Part shown: piece by piece, positions 59,600-64,000 of the stretch | Layout: each line of letters starts with the position of its first letter | Position numbering within the stretch: position 1 is the first letter of the stretch | Assembly (NCBI RefSeq): GCF_037893015.1 | Contig: NC_133666.1 | Coordinates: forward strand, 566,713,237-566,777,236 | Source of the DNA: Macrotis lagotis | Lineage: Eukaryota; Chordata; Mammalia; Peramelemorphia; Peramelidae | Reading direction: 5' to 3' | DNA length: 64,000 nucleotides | Made by a program: the position numbers and the translations under genes | Notes under the pieces: generated by a model | Database searches by the model: none | Told to the model about the DNA's origin: nothing | The model's input: only the letters and a program-made list of their open reading frames with translations

Positions 59600-60182
59600 T
59601 CCTATCTGGTCTCCTTGCTTCCATGCTCTTCCCTTTCTAATCCATCATCCACAGCAAGTCAAAAGCACAGATATGATCATGTAACTTTAAGAAACTAATG
59701 CCTCAAGGTATAAACTATAAACTCCTCTGGAAGATAAAATCTTTCACAATCTAGCTCTAGCCTACCTTCATAATTACACCTTACTCATCCTCACAAACTG
59801 TTTTCCAAGCAAATAAGCCTCCTTGTTTTTCTCATACATGACATCATATCCTATCTCTGTGCCTTTGTAACTTGTCTCTCGTACCAAGTATGCCTTTTCT
59901 TTCCTTATTAATGTCTTAAAATGTCAATCTACTACGTGAGGCCTTTTCTCATCTTTCTAAATGCTAGTGCTGCCTACTAAAAATATATATGGTGTATTTG
60001 ATTTCTACACATATATTTTTGATTTGTTTATCTGTGCCTATATTCATTTCCCACAAGAGACTGGAGGCTCCTTGAAGGCAAAGAATATTTTATTTTTACC
60101 TTTGTATCTCCAAAACCAAAAATGCCTGCTATATAGTAGGTACTTTGAATAAATGTTTACTGATTAGTTGATAGATTGCTGA
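59600..60182 (+). mobile_element. L2 LINE 3' region
   Basis: agcacagatatgatcatgta, tttcacaatctagctctagc, ctgtgcctttgtaactt, gagactggaggctccttgaa, tatatagtaggtactttgaa and taaatgtttactgatt. Confidence 0.8.
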
Positions 60183-60189
60183 ATGGCAA

Positions 60190-61220
60190 TACACAACACA
60201 CTGAAATAAGACATTGTTAAAATAAGGCAAATTAAGAGGCATCTAGAAAGTAAAATTTTATTGCATATCACTTGGTCATGCCACCAAACACATATGTGAT
60301 CAAAATATGCTAGAATTTGAAAACTCCAAAACTCTTAACAATTTGTTTGCTAATAAAATTGCAGTTTTTTAGGGGAATAATGCCTCAATATAAATGAACT
60401 ATGAAGAAAACTAGTAGTTGTTGCATATTTGATGTTTTAATAAAAATATTATATTTTAAAATTCAGATTATAGTAACATTTTAATATAAATTTTGCTTTG
60501 ATTTTTAAAAATTCTATTTTTCATATTTTCAAATGTCTCCCCAATTGCTCTTTACAATTGTTCCAATTTGCTTCTAAATGCCCTTTATTTTCTGACTGTC
60601 ACAAATATGCCATCTCCTGTAAGGACTGAACTCTTTGGATTTCACATACCTGTTCATTTCTCATGTAATAAACCTGGTTTTCACATAAGTCTCATGTCAT
60701 TGTGATTGCCTGTTGACAGAGTACCTCTAAAGTTACCACAATGTCTTATTTTAGTGTATTGTGTGCTTGAATCAAACATATTTGCTTTTAGGGGAAAAAA
60801 ATAACATTTCTCTCAAACAAGGAGGCGATCATTATATAATTATTTTTTAATACATCCTTTTTTTTTGTTTTAAAGAAATTTAATTTCCCTTTTAAAGAAA
60901 GCAATTTTAGAAACGTACCAGAGTACAAATCAGATGGCTAGAGTCTACATAACTATACATTCTGATTAATAAAAGTTTAAATATCACTGAAATAAATATT
61001 AAACTTTTCCTATGTATTTATTCTAAAATATTTTTTATCCCATGCAAATTCCCTCCTTTTTTCCTACTAGGATCAATGTTCTGAAGTGACAAGATAATTT
61101 AATAATCAGCAAAGTGTTGAATCCTTTAGTTCTCAAATGCCAATTAATGACTTGGCTATTTAGCTTTTTCAAGTTTGACCTGTTTTATTTTCTGAAAACT
61201 CAAATAAATGTAAATCACTT
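60190..61220. other. Intronic AT-rich DNA, nothing recognised
   Basis: No gene or clear repeat; ends at the NUDCD1 donor site at 61222. Confidence 0.5.
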
Positions 61221-61222
61221 AC

Positions 61223-61348
61223 CACATGAGTGGTCTTCAAAGTATTGCCATCAAATCTGCATAAACTGGAGCTCTCTTCAAAAAAAATATCACATTCTTC
61301 TAATTCTTGAGCATTACATGGTGGTTTTTCCTTATCTGGATCTGGATT
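61223..61348 (-). CDS. NUDCD1: NUDCD1 internal coding exon (third from end)
   Basis: Exon of 126 nt, 42 codons, phase 0 at both ends: [20 protein letters not shown], then [14 protein letters not shown] and NTLKTTHV. The acceptor is ttctgctttaag (AG at 61350-61349) and the donor is GTAAGT starting at 61222, a near-consensus 5' splice site. Joined to the next exon it reads THV-VNLGS as in human NUDCD1. The acidic stretch ([11 protein letters not shown]) lies downstream of where the CS domain ends in the full protein. The intron to the next exon is 7593 bp (53630-61222) and is filled with LTR, L1, L2 and SINE copies. The preceding exon was looked for to 64000 and not seen, so it lies beyond the window. 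Confidence 0.95.
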
Positions 61349-61814
61349 CTTAAAGCAGAAAATAATCAAAATCAACATTAGACACTTAAATCAACACTAA
61401 ACACAAAATACTGTCATATTACAAAATGTATACCTCAATATTTACTCACTAAATATTAATTTTAATATGCAGCTACACTAAAATAGGATTCCTATTTTGT
61501 GAAAATTATTTGACTATTGTAGTTAAAGACTTCAATTTTATTACTTAATTATATATGAAGATTCATATAAACACACCAGAAATGAGAACCTTAAAAAGTG
61601 AAATGTAAGCAGATGCTCCAAAATTGAGTATGCTTGTCATAGGTTTTACTATAGTTGGCCCTGTACTAATTTATTATGTAGATCAAGGAGTTAATGGTCA
61701 TGTTGGCAAACTTGTCAAATTGGCAACTGTCAAAAGCTGGGAGAATGAGCTACAATACTGCACAACACAAAGATTCATGATCTTGAAAGGTCAGAAAACT
61801 GAGTGGAATCTGCA

Positions 61815-62047
61815 GTTGTTCAATGGTTTCCATCAAGTCCTACTCTTCATGAACTGCATTTGGGGTTTTCTTGCCAAAGATATTGGAATAACTTGCCATT
61901 TCCTTCTCCAGTTCATTTTATGGAGGAACAACTGAGTCAAATGGGAATGGGTGACTTGTCCAGGATCACACAGCTACTAAATGTCAGATACCAGAGCTCA
62001 ACTCAGGAAGATGAGTCAAGCACCCTTATGCTCTGGGTCACCTAGGA
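61815..62047 (-). mobile_element. MAR1-like SINE
   Basis: ggggttttcttgccaaagat, taacttgccatttccttctc, cagttcattttatggagg, gtccaggatcacacagctac and gctctgggtcacctagga. Confidence 0.82.
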
Positions 62048-62059
62048 GGATTGGAGAGG

Positions 62060-62640
62060 AAGCTTTTCCTAAGAAAGTTTTCATTAATCAAGAACGAAAG
62101 TTGGGGATTTGAAAAACGACCAGATACTGTCATAGTTCTGACCATAAACAAGGCCAACTATAAATCTGGCAACATTATTCCCAAGACCCAGCAGGCAGCT
62201 TCTGGGAAACCAAAGGCTTTGGGTTCTGGGGAATTAGGTGTAAACTGATGATTAGCCCATCGAGAGACAGATTTTTATATACAAGGTTGTCCCACAAATT
62301 AAGCCTTCAGATGGAATGTCTAGCCCAAGCTGATGATTAGTTTTGATTTGGATATGCCTTGTTGTCCCAAACTTGTTGTCAGATAATCACATGCTTTGAC
62401 CAGTGTGCTTTGCTGGGTGCTAAAGTGGTTCTTTGATATGGGAGAAGAAAGAATACAAAGGCCAAGAAATTCCTGTAGCATTTAGACCATCACCAGAAAA
62501 TCCTGCTTCCTATCAAATCAGACCATGGGGTAAAATGGTTCTGGAAAAGCCAAGTGAAAAGAATGACTTTATAGTTCAGAATACCTAAGTCTTTTACAAT
62601 GATCAGCTGATCAATGTTATAATATTGTTGTTTCTGTCCC
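62060..62640 (+). repeat. Unassigned interspersed repeat, copy B part 1
   Basis: Matches copy A (37725-38720): ccagatactgtcatagttctg, ggcaacattattcccaagac, aggcagcttctgggaaac, ccatcgagagacagattttt and gcttcctatcaaatcagacc. Split by an L1 and resumed at 63411. Confidence 0.72.
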
Positions 62641-63410
62641 CTCATGAAAATTGGGACACTAATGCATTGTTGGTGGAATTGTAACCTGATCCAGCCATTT
62701 TGGAGAGCAATTAGGAACTTTGCCCAAAAGTTAATAAATCTGTGCATACCCTTTAATCCAGTCATATTAGGACTACATTCCAAAGAGATCATACAAAATA
62801 TTTTTATTTTTGTACAAAAATATTTATAGCAGCTCTTTTTGCAGTAGCGAAGAACTGAAAATTAAGGGGATAACTGAAGAATGGTTTAACAAATTTTGGT
62901 ATATGAATGTGATGAAGTACTACTATTCTATAGGATAGCATGAGTGGCAGGACTTCACTTGTATGAACTGATGCTGAGTGAAAGAAGCAGAACCAGAAAA
63001 ACACCGTATGCATTAACCACAACACTGTGATCAACTATGATAGACATGCTCATCTCAGAAGTACAATAATCAAAAACAATACTAAAGGACATATAGTGGA
63101 AAATACCATCCACATCCAGAGTTAGAATGCAGACCAAAGCTCATTATTTTCAATTTTTAAAACTTATTTCATGTTTTATGGGTTTTTTTCCCTTTTTGCT
63201 TGATTCTTCTTTTAAAACATGATTCATACAGAAATGTTGACACAGTTATACATGCATAACATATATAATGTATTATACAGCTCACTGTCAAGAGGAAGGA
63301 AAAGGGAAGGGAGGAAGCAAAATGTGAAACTTAGAATTTTACAAAAAATGATTGTTGAAAACTATCTTTGTGTGTAGCTGGAAAAATAAATTAAAAATTT
63401 TTATTTTTAT
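62641..63410 (+). mobile_element. L1 3' end inserted in the unassigned repeat
   Basis: gggacactaatgcattgttg, tggaattgtaacctgatcca, ctgatgctgagtgaaagaag, gcagaaccagaaaaacacc and a 3' end ggaaaaataaattaaaaat. Confidence 0.9.
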
Positions 63411-63520
63411 TAAATCCAACAACAACATACCCCACACTATAATAAACATAATGTGCAAGTCATGCCACCATTAATTTGGTTAGTGTGGTACTCTTCAAAA
63501 TCAAAGGACAACTGTTACAC
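63411..63520 (+). repeat. Unassigned interspersed repeat, copy B part 2
   Basis: cccacactataataaacata and gtcatgccaccattaa continue copy B, as in copy A at 38614-38660. The rest of the window (63520-64000) shows no gene or clear repeat. Confidence 0.7.
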
Positions 63521-64000
63521 AAAAACTGCTGATTGCCCGATCTACCCACTAAAATGAAACTACTTTTTCCCATCCCATTTTAGTATAAAACAACTTACAA
63601 AAACTTTTGGAAAGACGTTCTACAGATATGTCAACTAACTATAATATTCCTATTTGTTGTAATGTAAAGTATTTGTTTCTTTTTCTCAATTTGGAAAAAT
63701 GGATACCATATACATATCTGAAGAACAAATGAAACAGAGAGGAGTTTTTCTATGAAATAATTTGTACTTTAAGAAAAATATTAAGTTAACCTATGAAGAT
63801 GTTTTATCTTTAGCATTTGTACCAATATAAGAAAAGCTAGAGCTAAAACCTGTATAGAAATTCTAACTTAAAGATATCTATTGGTAGAGTCAGTGGACTC
63901 CAGTAGAAAAAAAAATACCAAGACTCTCTAATTTCTAGAAATACTTTATCATTAAATAGGCATGTGATTTTAGTCAAATTATTTAAAGCTATAAGTCTTA

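Larger units (their letters stand above)
53630..61222 (-). other. NUDCD1: NUDCD1 intron (7.6 kb) with repeat insertions
   Basis: Intron bounded by GT at 61222-61221 and AG at 53631-53630. It contains two solo-LTR-like segments, a WSINE1-like SINE, MIR and L2 pieces and a degraded minus-strand L1, listed separately. In 53640-54380, 55540-55970, 56130-56880, 57700-58320 and 60190-61220 I see only AT-rich unique sequence and short degraded repeats. Confidence 0.85.

Noticed and set aside
61349-64000. Next upstream NUDCD1 exon
   Set aside because: No frame matching the preceding protein segment was found; only SINE, L1 and unassigned repeat.

Overview
The window reads as non-coding vertebrate DNA from a marsupial, with three coding exons of one host gene at its right end. 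The marsupial call rests on its repeats: many copies of a tRNA-derived SINE with head GGGCAGCTAGGTGGC and 3' end TTGCCTTGCAAAAA (WSINE1-like), a related longer MAR1-like SINE, marsupial-type L1, a BovB LINE and an RTE-like LINE, plus old L2, L3/CR1 and MIR. The many short-tailed SINEs with intact target-site duplications suggest an Australian marsupial, with a dasyurid as best guess. The species is not proven by the sequence.

Host gene: the last three coding exons of NUDCD1 (NudC domain-containing 1, CML66) lie on the minus strand at 61223-61348, 53470-53629 and 50309-50601. They splice in frame with GT/AG borders and give the C-terminal 192 residues, with no disruption. Earlier exons lie past the right edge. 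In human, TRHR lies on the far side of the NUDCD1 3' end, so about 1-49.5 kb is inferred to be TRHR-NUDCD1 intergenic DNA. No TRHR exon was seen.

Layout: 0-5.3 kb is an old minus-strand L2 split by an RTE-like LINE (1.64-4.04 kb) that has an unusually long direct repeat of host DNA on each side. 5.3-13.4 kb holds MIR, L2 and SINE copies and microsatellites. 13.41-15.38 kb is a broken endogenous retrovirus inserted into an L3/CR1 element, with a 6-bp target duplication and a minisatellite inside its 5' LTR. 15.4-28 kb carries an L1 3' end, SINEs, and neighbouring RTE-like and BovB pieces. 28.65-29.43 kb is a decayed Tc1-like DNA transposon on the minus strand. 30.6-34.2 kb is stacked L1 and L2. 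35.0-36.9 kb is a large inverted repeat (arms about 480 bp, roughly 85-88% alike) that I cannot assign to a family. 37.7-38.7 kb is one copy of an unassigned repeat seen again at 62.1-63.5 kb. 40.1-45.4 kb is an almost end-to-end but internally deleted marsupial L1. 45.7-49.3 kb holds L1 ends and SINEs. From about 49.9 kb rightward lie the NUDCD1 3' end and introns, which carry two solo-LTR-like segments antisense to the gene.

No RNA gene, CRISPR array, operon or intact mobile-element gene was found. Repeat family names come from recognising sequence, not from a database search.
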